Origin: Streptomyces sp. A2-16
Lineage (GTDB): Bacteria; Actinomycetota; Actinomycetes; Streptomycetales; Streptomycetaceae
DNA: 64,000 nucleotides
Assembly (NCBI RefSeq): GCF_018128905.1
Contig: NZ_CP063808.1
Location: 1,054,001-1,118,000, forward strand
Direction: 5' to 3'
Within the stretch, counting starts at the first letter, position 1. Every line of letters starts with the position of its first letter. Position numbers and translations under genes: made by a program. The notes beneath the pieces are model-generated. The model made no database searches and was not told the origin of the DNA. It worked only from the letters and a program-made list of their open reading frames with translations. Shown in pieces: positions 1 through 7,829 of this stretch.

Positions 1-1
1 C

Positions 2-307
2 GAGTTCGTCCGGGACGTCCCGCGCGAGCAGGTCATGACGGTCCGCAGGGCCATGAAGCCCGGCGACTGCGCGGGCCCGACCCACCCGGGCGCGCTGGCC
101 CCGAACGCCGTGGTCGCCGACGCGATCAAGGTCGTCGCCGGCAGCGGCAGGCCGGCCTGCGTCGTGGAGAACGGACGCTGTCTCGGCGTCGTCGACCACG
201 AGCGACTGCTCGGCGTGGTCGCCGGAACGGAGCTGCGCGGGGGGACCGCAGGGACGGGGCCCCGCCCGGGAGCCACCGGAACGGAGCTCCGCGAGGAGGC
301 CGTCTGA
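2..307 (+). CDS. Glycine betaine/proline ABC transporter ATP-binding protein, C-terminal fragment
   Basis: This is the last 101 residues of an ATPase whose nucleotide-binding part lies left of the window. The visible part begins with the sequence EFVRDVPREQVMTV, typical of the junction between the ATPase core and the CBS module in quaternary-amine (ProV/OpuAA) transporters. A single CBS-like domain follows (around VVADAIKVVAGSGRPACVV and LGVVDHERLLGVV), then a short Gly/Thr-rich tail. CBS modules in this family sense ionic strength or nucleotides. The stop codon shares its last base with the ATG of the permease gene (TGATG), so the two are translationally coupled. Only the tail is seen, so the family is inferred mainly from the downstream permease and betaine-binding genes. 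Confidence 0.85.
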   Translation, partial: EFVRDVPREQVMTVRRAMKPGDCAGPTHPGALAPNAVVADAIKVVAGSGRPACVVENGRCLGVVDHERLLGVVAGTELRGGTAGTGPRPGATGTELREEAV

Positions 308-2253
308 TGGCTACCGTCACCGCGTCCACACCCCGCGCCCTGCCCACCGGTCTGCTCAGGCACCGGGCCGTCCACAAGCTGCTGCTCATCGCCCTCGCCG
401 CAGCCGTTCTGGTCCCCCTCGCCAACGCCCGCTGGGCCAGCGGCAGCTGGCCGACCGCCCTGACCGTCGACCTCACCAAGCCGCTCGGCAGCGCCAGCGA
501 CTGGATCATCGACAACCGCGACAGCCACCCGCTGTTCCTCTACTTCTTCGGCTACGTCAGCAACGCGGTCGTGATCTCCGTACGCGCCGTGTACCTCGTC
601 CTGCTCGGCGCGGGCTGGGCCGGCGTCACCGCGTTCGGTGCCCTCGTGGCCTGGCGGGTCGCCGGCGTCAGGCTCGCCGTGGGCACGGCGGCCGCGTTCC
701 TCGCCTGCGGGCTGCTCGGCATGTGGGTCCCCACCATGCAGACCCTCGCCCTGATGGTCGTCGCCGTGCTCGCCTCGGTCGTCGTCGGCGTCCTGCTCGG
801 GCTCGCCGCCGGGCTGTCCCGCCGCATGGACAAGGTCCTGCGCCCGGTCCTGGACACCATGCAGGTCATGCCCGCCTACGCCTACCTCCTCCCGGTGGTC
901 CTGGTCTTCGGCATGGGCGTGCCCGCCGCGGTCCTCGCGACCGTCGTCTACGCCGCCCCGCCCATGGCCCGCCTCACCGCGCTCGGCCTCCAGGGCGCCG
1001 ACAAGGAGGTCCTGGAGGCGGTCGAGTCGCTCGGCACCACCGCCCGCCAGCGACTGCTGACCGCCCGTGTCCCGCTGGCCCGCAAGGAACTCCTCCTCGG
1101 CCTCAACCAGACCATCATGATGGCGCTGTCCATGGCCGTCATCGCGTCCGTGATCGGCGCCGCCGGCCTCGGTGACCGCGTCTACCAGGCACTGGCCTCG
1201 GTCGACGTGGGCGCGGCCCTCGCGGCCGGCATCCCGATCGTGCTGCTGGCCGTCGTCCTCGACCGGGTGACCGGTGCGGCGGGCGCGGCGGACGACAGCA
1301 CCGAGGGACGGGGGCGCGCCGGATGGGCGTACGCCCTCGCCGGGACCGTCGTCGTGGCGGTCGCCGGACGGCTGCTCGGCCGTGTCGACTGGCCCGACGC
1401 CTGGACCCTGAACATCGCCGAGCCCGTCAACCGGGCCGTCGACTGGATGACGGCCCACCTCTACTCCGGTGTTCCCGTCATCGGCGGCACCGCCGACTGG
1501 GCGGCCCACTTCACCACCTGGATCCTCGACCCGGTCCGCGACGGTCTGCAGGGGCTGCCCTGGTGGTCCGTGCTGCTCGTCGTGGCCACCCTCGCCTGGC
1601 TGATCGGCACCTGGCGCACCGCGCTCACCGCGGTCCTCGCCATGGCCGCGATCGGCGTCCTCGGCGTATGGACACCCGCGCTGGACACCCTGTCGCAGGT
1701 GCTCGCGGCCGTCGCCGTCACCCTCGTCCTGGGCTTCGCGACCGCCATAGCGGCGGCCCGCAGCGACCGCGTCGAGCGCCTGCTCCGGCCCGTCCTGGAC
1801 GTCTTCCAGACGATGCCGCAGTTCGTGTACCTGATCCCGGTCGTCGCCCTGTTCGGCGTGGGCCGTGCGCCCGCCGCCGCGGCGGCCGTCGTCTACGCGC
1901 TGCCCGCCGTCGTCCGCATCACCACCCAGGGCCTGCGCCAGGTCGACCCGGCCGCGATGGAGTCCTCGCGCTCGCTCGGCGCGACCAGCTGGCAGCAGCT
2001 GCGCCAGGTGCAGCTCCCGCTTGCCCGGCCCGCGTTGCTGCTCGCCGTCAACCAGGGCGTGGTCCTCGTCCTCGCCGTCGTCGTCATCGGCGGTCTGGTC
2101 GGCGGAGGCGCGCTCGGCTACGACACCGTCTTCGGCCTGGCCCAGGGCGACCTGGCGACCGGCCTGGTCGCGGGCGCCGCGATCGTCTGCCTCGGCCTGA
2201 TGCTCGACCGGGTCACCCAGCCGACGGAACGCCGCCCGGGGAAGGGAGCCTGA
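307..2253 (+). CDS. Glycine betaine ABC transporter permease, two fused permease domains
   Basis: This 648-residue inner-membrane protein is about twice the length of a single ProW-type permease. It contains two BPD_transp_1 domains. The internal duplication is visible: LDTMQVMPAYAYLLPVV in the first half matches LDVFQTMPQFVYLIPVV in the second. Each half has an EAA-type loop for ATPase contact (VESLGTTARQRLLTARVPLA near residue 237, SRSLGATSWQQLRQVQLPLA near residue 552). A single polypeptide therefore probably replaces the usual permease dimer. The gene starts one base inside the ATPase stop codon and ends one base before the start of the binding-protein gene, so all three form one operon for uptake of the osmoprotectant betaine or a related quaternary amine. 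Confidence 0.93.
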   Translation: MATVTASTPRALPTGLLRHRAVHKLLLIALAAAVLVPLANARWASGSWPTALTVDLTKPLGSASDWIIDNRDSHPLFLYFFGYVSNAVVISVRAVYLVLLGAGWAGVTAFGALVAWRVAGVRLAVGTAAAFLACGLLGMWVPTMQTLALMVVAVLASVVVGVLLGLAAGLSRRMDKVLRPVLDTMQVMPAYAYLLPVVLVFGMGVPAAVLATVVYAAPPMARLTALGLQGADKEVLEAVESLGTTARQRLLTARVPLARKELLLGLNQTIMMALSMAVIASVIGAAGLGDRVYQALASVDVGAALAAGIPIVLLAVVLDRVTGAAGAADDSTEGRGRAGWAYALAGTVVVAVAGRLLGRVDWPDAWTLNIAEPVNRAVDWMTAHLYSGVPVIGGTADWAAHFTTWILDPVRDGLQGLPWWSVLLVVATLAWLIGTWRTALTAVLAMAAIGVLGVWTPALDTLSQVLAAVAVTLVLGFATAIAAARSDRVERLLRPVLDVFQTMPQFVYLIPVVALFGVGRAPAAAAAVVYALPAVVRITTQGLRQVDPAAMESSRSLGATSWQQLRQVQLPLARPALLLAVNQGVVLVLAVVVIGGLVGGGALGYDTVFGLAQGDLATGLVAGAAIVCLGLMLDRVTQPTERRPGKGA

Positions 2254-2254
2254 C

Positions 2255-3202
2255 ATGCGAGTACGTGCGATCGCGGGCGTCGGTGCCCTGATGCTGCTCA
2301 CCGGTTGCGGTGCCGCCGACATGACCAAGCAGGCCTCGCCCTTCGCCAACGCCCAGGGCGCCAAGAGCGTGACCCTGTCCGTGCAGTCCTGGGTCGGCGC
2401 GCAGGCCAACGTGGCCGTCGCCCAGTACCTGTTGGAGCACAAGCTCGGCTACCGGGTCGACACCGTCCAGGTCGACGAGGTGCCCGCCTGGGACGCCCTC
2501 AGCCAGGGCCGGGTCGACGCCATCCTGGAGGACTGGGGCCACCCCGAGCAGGAACAGCGGTACGTCAAGGACAAGAAGACGATCACGCCGGGCGGCGGAC
2601 TCGGCGTGACCGGGCACATCGGCTGGTTCGTGCCGACCTACTTCGCCAAGCAGCACCCGGACGTCACGAACTGGAAGAACCTCAACAAGTACGCCTCGCA
2701 GCTCCGTACGGCGGAGAGCGGCGGCAAGGGCCAGCTGATGGACGGCTCCCCGTCCTACGTCACCAACGACAAGGCGCTGGTGAAGAACCTCAAGCTGGAC
2801 TACCAGGTGGTGTTCGCCGGTTCGGAGGCCGCGCAGATCACCCAGATGAAGCAGTTCGCCAAGGAGAAGAAGCCCTTCCTGACCTACTGGTACGCCCCCC
2901 AGTGGCTGTTCGAGAAGGTCCCCATGACCGAGGTGAAACTGCCCGCCTACAAGGAGGGCTGCGACGCGGACCCGGCGAAGGTCGCCTGCGCCTATCCGCA
3001 CACCCCGCTGCAGAAGTACCTCAACACGGACTTCGCGAAGTCCGGCGGCAAGGCGGCGGCCTTCCTGAAGAAGTTCAAGTGGACGACGGAGGACCAGAAC
3101 CAGGTCTCCCTGATGATCGCCGACCAGAAGCTGACGCCCGAGGAGGCGGCGAAGAAGTGGGTGGACGGCCACGCGTCGACCTGGAAGGCGTGGCTGTCCT
3201 GA
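2255..3202 (+). CDS. Glycine betaine-binding lipoprotein (OpuAC/ProX-like)
   Basis: This 315-residue secreted substrate-binding protein of the transporter begins with a lipoprotein signal (lipobox LLTGC, Cys about residue 18), so it should be anchored outside the membrane. The mature part has the OpuAC-type signature of an early SWVGAQANVAVAQYLLE helix and the ILEDWGH segment. Several Trp/Tyr residues (DWGH, GWFVPTY, TYWYAPQW) could supply the aromatic box that binds a quaternary ammonium group. A Shine-Dalgarno-like GAAGGGAG lies just upstream inside the permease 3' end. The stop codon abuts the stop of the convergent gene, leaving no room for a separate terminator. Confidence 0.93.
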   Translation: MRVRAIAGVGALMLLTGCGAADMTKQASPFANAQGAKSVTLSVQSWVGAQANVAVAQYLLEHKLGYRVDTVQVDEVPAWDALSQGRVDAILEDWGHPEQEQRYVKDKKTITPGGGLGVTGHIGWFVPTYFAKQHPDVTNWKNLNKYASQLRTAESGGKGQLMDGSPSYVTNDKALVKNLKLDYQVVFAGSEAAQITQMKQFAKEKKPFLTYWYAPQWLFEKVPMTEVKLPAYKEGCDADPAKVACAYPHTPLQKYLNTDFAKSGGKAAAFLKKFKWTTEDQNQVSLMIADQKLTPEEAAKKWVDGHASTWKAWLS

Positions 3203-3928
3203 TCACCGTTTCGACAGTTCGCCGACCATCCCCTGCAGTGCCAGCGCCCCCCAGCGCTGCAGGCCCGGCCCGAACGTGACGCGAGTGGCCCCGAGTTCAC
3301 CGAGTTCGGTGGGTGAGGGGCCCTCGCCGTCGAGGCGCCCGAACACGTTGACCGGCCCCTGGATCCCGGACCGCAGCAGGGGCAGCAGCTTCTCCGGGGC
3401 GCCGATCGGATAGACGCAGTCGGCGCCCGCGGCCACGTACAACGCGGCCCGCTCGATGGCCCGACCGGGGTCGCCGTCGCCGTAGGAGAAGGTGTCCACG
3501 CGGGCGTTGACGAAGAGCTCGTCACCGGCCTCCCGCCGCACCTCGGCGAGCCAGTCGGCGTGCCGGCGCGGGTCCTTGAGGGTGCCGCTCTCGGAGTCCT
3601 CCAGATTGCAGCCCACGGCCCCCGCCTCGAGGAGCCGCTCCACCAGCTCCTTCGGCGCCAGCCCGTACCCGCCCTCGACGTCCGCCGACACGGGCACGTC
3701 CACGGCCCGGGAGATGCGCGCCACCGCGGCGAACATCTCGTCGGCCGGCGTGGACCCGTCCTCGTGGCCGAGCGCGGCCGCGATCCCGGCGCTGGGCGTG
3801 GCCAGCGCCGGGAAACCGGCCTCCTCGCACACCCGCGCGCTGACCGCGTCCCAAGGGCCGGGCAGGACGAGGGGGTCGTCCGGCAGGCGGTTCCTGTGCA
3901 GGGCACGGAAGACGTCGACCTTCCTCAC
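3203..3928 (-). CDS. Isocitrate lyase/PEP mutase superfamily protein
   Basis: The 241-residue product reads as a TIM-barrel enzyme of the ICL/PEPM superfamily: LVLPGPWDAVSARVCEEAGF, then the SADVEGGYG metal-site region, then NLEDSESG, ending with FGPGLQRWGALALQGM. I see neither the KKCGH loop of true isocitrate lyase nor the EDKxxxKxNS signature of PEP mutase, so the substrate is unknown; oxaloacetate decarboxylase or a C-C lyase are possible. The GTG start (VRKVDVF) was chosen because it forms a four-base GTGA overlap with the stop of the upstream CMD gene. It is the last gene of a three-gene minus-strand unit with two AhpD-like genes. Confidence 0.85.
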   Translation of the reverse strand: MRKVDVFRALHRNRLPDDPLVLPGPWDAVSARVCEEAGFPALATPSAGIAAALGHEDGSTPADEMFAAVARISRAVDVPVSADVEGGYGLAPKELVERLLEAGAVGCNLEDSESGTLKDPRRHADWLAEVRREAGDELFVNARVDTFSYGDGDPGRAIERAALYVAAGADCVYPIGAPEKLLPLLRSGIQGPVNVFGRLDGEGPSPTELGELGATRVTFGPGLQRWGALALQGMVGELSKR

Positions 3929-4368
3929 GGCGTGTACCCCCCTGGTGCGACGCGGCGGGCAACCATCACCCGGTTCCAGTTGTTGATGGCGACGACCAGG
4001 CCGACGAGATGGGCGAGTCCACGGTCGTCGAAGTGCCGGGCGGCTCGGGCGTACACGCCGTCCGGGACGCCCCCCTCCGTCAGCACGGTCACCGCCTCCG
4101 TCAGCGCGAGCGCGGCCCGCTCCCGCTCGTCGTAGACCCCCTCGGCCTCCTCCCACGCGGCGAGCAGATCCAGCTGCTGCTCGCTCACCCCGTGCTCGCG
4201 GGCGATCGTGAGATGCATGTCCAGGCAGAACGCGCACTGGTTGAGCTGCGAGGCCCGGATGACGACGAGTTCGGCGAGGGCCGGGTCGCCGAGGCCCCGT
4301 TTCGCGGTGGCGCTGAGTTCGGACAGGGCCCGCGCGACCTCGCGGTCCAGGACGTCCGTACGACTCAC
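3925..4368 (-). CDS. Carboxymuconolactone decarboxylase/AhpD-like protein
   Basis: This protein of 147 residues is in the AhpD-like CMD family. The redox motif CAFCLDMH (CxxC followed by His) sits in the helix after VVIRASQLNQ, and the usual family tail NNWNRVMVARRVAPGGY is present. Such proteins act as small thiol peroxidase reductants or, without partners, as alkylhydroperoxidase-like enzymes of unknown substrate. The GTG start forms GTGA with the stop of the preceding CMD paralogue, giving tight coupling. It is a tandem duplicate of the neighbour (same CxxC-H motif and spacing), but the sequences have diverged clearly, so the duplication is not recent. Confidence 0.9.
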   Translation of the reverse strand: MSRTDVLDREVARALSELSATAKRGLGDPALAELVVIRASQLNQCAFCLDMHLTIAREHGVSEQQLDLLAAWEEAEGVYDERERAALALTEAVTVLTEGGVPDGVYARAARHFDDRGLAHLVGLVVAINNWNRVMVARRVAPGGYTP

Positions 4369-4862
4369 TGGTGCCGACCCGCCTCGTAGTGGCCCGGGAC
4401 CATACGGCAGGTCACACCGAACCGGTTCCACGCGTTGATCACCGTGATCGCGGCGATCAGCTGGGCCAGCTCGGCCTCCTCGAACTGCTTGGCGGCCTGC
4501 TCGTACACCTCGTCCGGCACGAAGCCGTCGGTGAGGACCGTGACGGCGTCGGTCAGGGCGAGGGCCGCGACCTCCTTCTCGGTGTAGAAGTGCCGCGACT
4601 CCTCCCACGCGCCGAGCTGGATGATCCGTTCGACGCTCTCACCGGCGGCGAGGGCGTCCTTGGAGTGCATGTCGAGGCAGAACGCGCAGTGGTTGAGCTG
4701 CGAGGCCCGGATCTTCACCAGCTCCAGCAGCCGGGAATCGAGACCCTTCCGGGCGGCCGTGTCGAGGCGCAGCATCGCCTTGTAGACCTCGGGGGCGTGC
4801 TGGGCCCAGGCCAGGCGGGGCGCGTGTTCGGGGGCGTGCGGGACGGTCTGCTCTGTGGTCAT
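4365..4862 (-). CDS. Carboxymuconolactone decarboxylase/AhpD-like protein
   Basis: This 165-residue CMD/AhpD-like protein is the first gene of the minus-strand unit. Its core reads ELVKIRASQLNHCAFCLDMH, giving the CxxC-x3-H thiol site, followed by the conserved helix VAALALTDAVTVLTDG and the tail AWNRFGVTCRMVPGHY. It is divergent from the MocR regulator gene, with only about 46 bases between the two starts, so a shared control region is likely. The ATG at 4862 gives an N-terminal extension of about 25 residues before the helical domain. The physiological substrate cannot be told from sequence. Confidence 0.9.
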   Translation of the reverse strand: MTTEQTVPHAPEHAPRLAWAQHAPEVYKAMLRLDTAARKGLDSRLLELVKIRASQLNHCAFCLDMHSKDALAAGESVERIIQLGAWEESRHFYTEKEVAALALTDAVTVLTDGFVPDEVYEQAAKQFEEAELAQLIAAITVINAWNRFGVTCRMVPGHYEAGRHQ

Positions 4863-4895
4863 GGCTCGACCCTACGAGCAGGGCAGCCCAAGGGT

Positions 4896-4930
4896 ATGGT
4901 CCACTTCCATGGCGAAACCATGGGCCACTT
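4896..4930. promoter_or_regulatory. Paired direct repeats, probable MocR operator
   Basis: Two near-identical 11-mers, ATGGTCCACTT (4896-4906) and ATGGGCCACTT (4920-4930), are spaced 24 bp apart start to start. Two CCATGG hexamers (4907-4912, 4918-4923) lie between and beside them. Direct repeats at roughly two-turn spacing are the usual binding geometry of dimeric MocR/PdxR-type regulators. The repeats overlap the regulator's own start codon, which implies autoregulation. Assignment is by geometry and position only. Confidence 0.55.
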
Positions 4931-6390
4931 TCGGCGTCGACCTGCACCTGGAACCGACCGGAGGAGGCATTCGGCGGGGCCTCACCGACGCCCTGCGCGA
5001 GGCCGTCCGCACCGGCCGCCTCGCCCCCGGCACCCGGCTGCCCTCCTCCCGCTCCCTCGCCGCCGACCTGGGCATCGCCCGCAACACCGTCGCCGACGCC
5101 TACGCCGACCTGGTCGCCGAGGGCTGGCTCACCGCCCGCCAGGGCTCGGGCACGCGCGTCGCGACGGGGCACGCCGCGACGGGGTCCGTGGCCGCGGGGC
5201 CCGTCGCCGTGGGGCGAGTCGCCGCGGGGGCACCTCCCACGCCATCGGGGCAGCGGGCCGGCACGGCCGTACCGCCGACGGGCACCGCGCCCCGCTCCCG
5301 TCCACCCGGCCAGCCCGCCCACAACCTCGTCCCCGGCACCCCCGACCTCGCCTCCTTCCCGCGCGCGCAGTGGCTCAAGGCCGCCCGCCGCGCCCTCGCC
5401 ACCGCCCCGTACCAGGCCCTCGACTACGGCGACCCGCGCGGCCGCGTCGAACTGCGCACCGCCCTCGCCGGCTACCTCTCCCGCGCGCGCGGGGTGCGCG
5501 CCGACCCCGAGCACATTCTGATCTGCGCCGGCTTCTCGCAAGGCCTGCGCCTCCTCGGAGCGGCGCTGCGGGCCCGGGGCGCGCGCACGGTCGCCGTGGA
5601 GTCGTACGGACTCGACGTCCACTGGAACCTGCTCGCGGCCGCCGGTCTGCGGACCGTGCCGCTGCCGTTCGACGAACGCGGCACGGACCCGGGGGAGTTG
5701 ACCGACCAGGACGCGGTGCTGCTCACCCCCGCCCACCAGTTCCCGATGGGCGGCACCCTGCACCGCGACCGCCGTTCGGCCGTCGTGGAGTGGGCGCGCC
5801 GCACCGGCGGCCTGGTCATCGAGGACGACTACGACGGCGAGTTCCGCTACGACCGACAGCCCGTGGGCGCGCTCCAGGGCCTCGACCCCGACCACGTCGT
5901 CCACGCGGGCACCGCCAGCAAGTCCCTCGCCCCCGGTCTCCGCCTGGGCTGGCTGGTGCTGCCGCCCGGCCTCATGGAGGAGGTGCTGCGGGCGAAGGGC
6001 GGCATCGACGCCTGCGGCTCCCTCGATCAGCTGACCCTCGCCGAGTTCCTGACCTCCGGCGCCTACGACCGTCATGTGCGCGCCGCCCGGCTGCGCTACC
6101 GACGCCGCCGCGACACCCTCGTCGCCGAACTCGCGCGGCGGGCCCCGCGGGTCCACGCCACCGGGATCGCGGCCGGTCTGCACGTGGTGCTGCGGCTGCC
6201 CCCGGGCACCGAGCAGCCGGCGCTGCGGGCGGCGGCCTGGCAGGGCCTCGCCGTCCACGGGCTGCACCGCTACCAGCACCCGCAGGCCAGCGTCGAGCGG
6301 CGCGACGCGCTCGTCGTGGGCTACGGGACACCACCGGACCACGCCTGGTCGGGAGCGCTGGAGGCACTGTGCGCGGTACTGCCCGAATAA
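4909..6390 (+). CDS. MocR family transcriptional regulator (GntR-type wHTH plus aminotransferase fold)
   Basis: This 493-residue protein has an N-terminal GntR-type winged helix (about residues 15-80, with LPSSRSLAADLGIARNTVAD), an Ala/Gly/Thr-rich linker, and a type I aminotransferase-like domain. The PLP lysine is expected at K338 in TASKSLAPGLRLGW, and the cofactor-contact segment IEDDYDGEFRYD precedes it. Such regulators sense PLP or an amino compound bound to PLP. I chose ATG 4909; an in-frame start at 4855 would add 18 residues overlapping the divergent gene. The linker (about residues 85-125) is unusually long and low in complexity. Likely targets are the flanking AhpD-like genes on both sides. 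Confidence 0.92.
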   Translation: MAKPWATFGVDLHLEPTGGGIRRGLTDALREAVRTGRLAPGTRLPSSRSLAADLGIARNTVADAYADLVAEGWLTARQGSGTRVATGHAATGSVAAGPVAVGRVAAGAPPTPSGQRAGTAVPPTGTAPRSRPPGQPAHNLVPGTPDLASFPRAQWLKAARRALATAPYQALDYGDPRGRVELRTALAGYLSRARGVRADPEHILICAGFSQGLRLLGAALRARGARTVAVESYGLDVHWNLLAAAGLRTVPLPFDERGTDPGELTDQDAVLLTPAHQFPMGGTLHRDRRSAVVEWARRTGGLVIEDDYDGEFRYDRQPVGALQGLDPDHVVHAGTASKSLAPGLRLGWLVLPPGLMEEVLRAKGGIDACGSLDQLTLAEFLTSGAYDRHVRAARLRYRRRRDTLVAELARRAPRVHATGIAAGLHVVLRLPPGTEQPALRAAAWQGLAVHGLHRYQHPQASVERRDALVVGYGTPPDHAWSGALEALCAVLPE

Positions 6391-6449
6391 CGCGGCCTGT
6401 TCATGGGATTCGCCATTCCGGAATAGGGTCGCGCGGATAGAGTCACCGC

Positions 6450-6938
6450 ATGAGCGAGAACGTATCCATATCCCGTGTGGCCCTGAAGAAAATCACCCCC
6501 GACGTGTCCGCGGCGATGGGTTCCCTGCATGCCGCCGCCGTTTCGGCGGCCCAGGACGCCAAGGTCGAACCGGAACTCCTGGAACTGATCCGGATCCGCG
6601 CCTCGCAGATCAACGGCTGTGCCTTCTGCATCGACATGCACACCAAGGACGCCCGTGCGGCCGGCGAGACCGAGCAGCGCGTGCACGCCCTGAACGCCTG
6701 GCGGGAGACCCCCTTCTTCACCGGCCGTGAGCGCGCCGCACTGGCGTTGACCGAGGCCGTGACCCTGGTCCACGACGGCCGGGTGCCGGACGCGGTCTAC
6801 GCCGAGGCCGCGGAGGTCTTCGACGAGACCCAGGTCGCAGCGCTGATCTGGGCGGCGACCGTCATCAACGCGTACAACCGCATCGCCATCGCCACGCGAA
6901 TGGTGCCGGGCGGTTATCAACCGGCCCCGAAGGGCTGA
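6450..6938 (+). CDS. Carboxymuconolactone decarboxylase/AhpD-like protein
   Basis: This is the third AhpD-like gene in the neighbourhood, 162 residues, with the redox motif CAFCIDMH after RIRASQING and the family tail NAYNRIAIATRMVPGGY. It follows the MocR gene in the same direction after 59 bases. That gap contains a perfect 10-bp palindrome ATTCCGGAAT (6415-6424) and a -10-like GATAGAGT just before the start, so it may have its own promoter. It differs from the two CMD genes upstream of MocR in its N-terminus (SENVSISRVALKKI). It is probably a peroxide- or thiol-related enzyme co-controlled with them, though that is inference. Confidence 0.9.
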   Translation: MSENVSISRVALKKITPDVSAAMGSLHAAAVSAAQDAKVEPELLELIRIRASQINGCAFCIDMHTKDARAAGETEQRVHALNAWRETPFFTGRERAALALTEAVTLVHDGRVPDAVYAEAAEVFDETQVAALIWAATVINAYNRIAIATRMVPGGYQPAPKG

Positions 6939-6975
6939 ATTCAAGCAGCGAAGAACTGAATTCGGGCAGCCTTTG

Positions 6976-7008
6976 ATGCGCCGGACCGCATGAGGTCCGG
7001 CGCATTTT
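6976..7008. terminator. Bidirectional intrinsic terminator
   Basis: A perfect 12-bp inverted repeat (ATGCGCCGGACC at 6976-6987, GGTCCGGCGCAT at 6994-7005) with a six-base loop is followed by T residues on the plus strand. It lies between the convergent ends of the AhpD-like gene and the aminotransferase-fold gene. It also marks the left edge of the p-aminobenzoate cluster. Confidence 0.88.
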
Positions 7009-7021
7009 CCGTCCGCGGAAT

Positions 7022-7816
7022 TCAGCTGCTCGGCAGCGGCTCCATGAGGCTGTCCAGCCATGCCCGCCATTGTGGGGCGCGCTGCGCCGGAGCCGCTTCG
7101 AGCGGCCCCCCGATCCACCCGGTCACCGGCCGGATTCCGTGCAGCGCGTTCACCAGCCACACCTCACGGCCGCCCAGCTCGGCCACCGTCCGCTCGCGGT
7201 GCGCCACCGGGATCCCCTCCCGCCGGGCCCGCTCCTGGACGAGGGCGACGGTCACCCCGGGCAGGACCGGCAGCCGGGGCGGGGGCAGGCACAGGGTGTC
7301 CTCCTCCCACCACAGCACGCTCGCGGTGGCCGCCTCCAGCACACTGCCGGAGGGCGCCACCAGCACCGCCTCCTCCGCGCCCGCACCGGACGCCCGCTCA
7401 CGCACCCCGGCGAGGACGGCGAGGTCCGGTCCCTTGCGGCGGGGCACGGTGCGCGGATCGGACTGCCCGGCCGCCCAGACCCGCACGCCGGCCCCGAGTG
7501 GGGGAGCGGGCCGCAGCAGCAGGCGCAACTCCGGTGAGGAGGCAGCGAGTTCGACGCGGGGGAACCACTCGCCGGAGCGGGGCAGCGCCTCGGTCATGTC
7601 CCGCCAGAACTCCAGCAGCCTGCGCAACGGCGGTCCGCCCGCCTCGCCGCAGGCCCGCAGGAACCGCTCGCGGTGGCGTTCGAGCCCACGCACCCTGCCG
7701 TCCCGCACCAGCCAGGAGTCCGCGACGAGCAGGGCCCGCGCCGGCTCCGTGGCGGGCACCAGTCCGTGGGCCGGTGACCACGCCGACAGCCCCTCCGCGA
7801 TGACCGGTTGTGTCAC
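7022..7816 (-). CDS. pabC: Class IV aminotransferase-fold protein, probable aminodeoxychorismate lyase
   Basis: This 264-residue PLP enzyme is of the D-amino-acid transaminase/ADC lyase fold. The likely PLP lysine is K128 in PRRKGPDLAVL, matching the HKT-type site of ADC lyase. The downstream SGSVLEAATASVLWW fits the family glutamate loop. Beside a fused ADC synthase, the simplest role is elimination of pyruvate from 4-amino-4-deoxychorismate to give p-aminobenzoate. It is the last gene of the five-gene run and starts with GTG 13 bases after the monooxygenase stop. An aminotransferase acting on another intermediate is the main alternative. The N-terminus is rather short of the usual RNLLF-type motif, so a specialised paralogue is possible. 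Confidence 0.8.
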   Translation of the reverse strand: MTQPVIAEGLSAWSPAHGLVPATEPARALLVADSWLVRDGRVRGLERHRERFLRACGEAGGPPLRRLLEFWRDMTEALPRSGEWFPRVELAASSPELRLLLRPAPPLGAGVRVWAAGQSDPRTVPRRKGPDLAVLAGVRERASGAGAEEAVLVAPSGSVLEAATASVLWWEEDTLCLPPPRLPVLPGVTVALVQERARREGIPVAHRERTVAELGGREVWLVNALHGIRPVTGWIGGPLEAAPAQRAPQWRAWLDSLMEPLPSS

Positions 7817-7829
7817 AGCCGTTCCTTCC

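Noticed and set aside
3203..3928. Phosphonate biosynthesis starting from a PEP mutase
   Set aside because: The EDKxxxKxNS signature is missing and no phosphonopyruvate decarboxylase is nearby.
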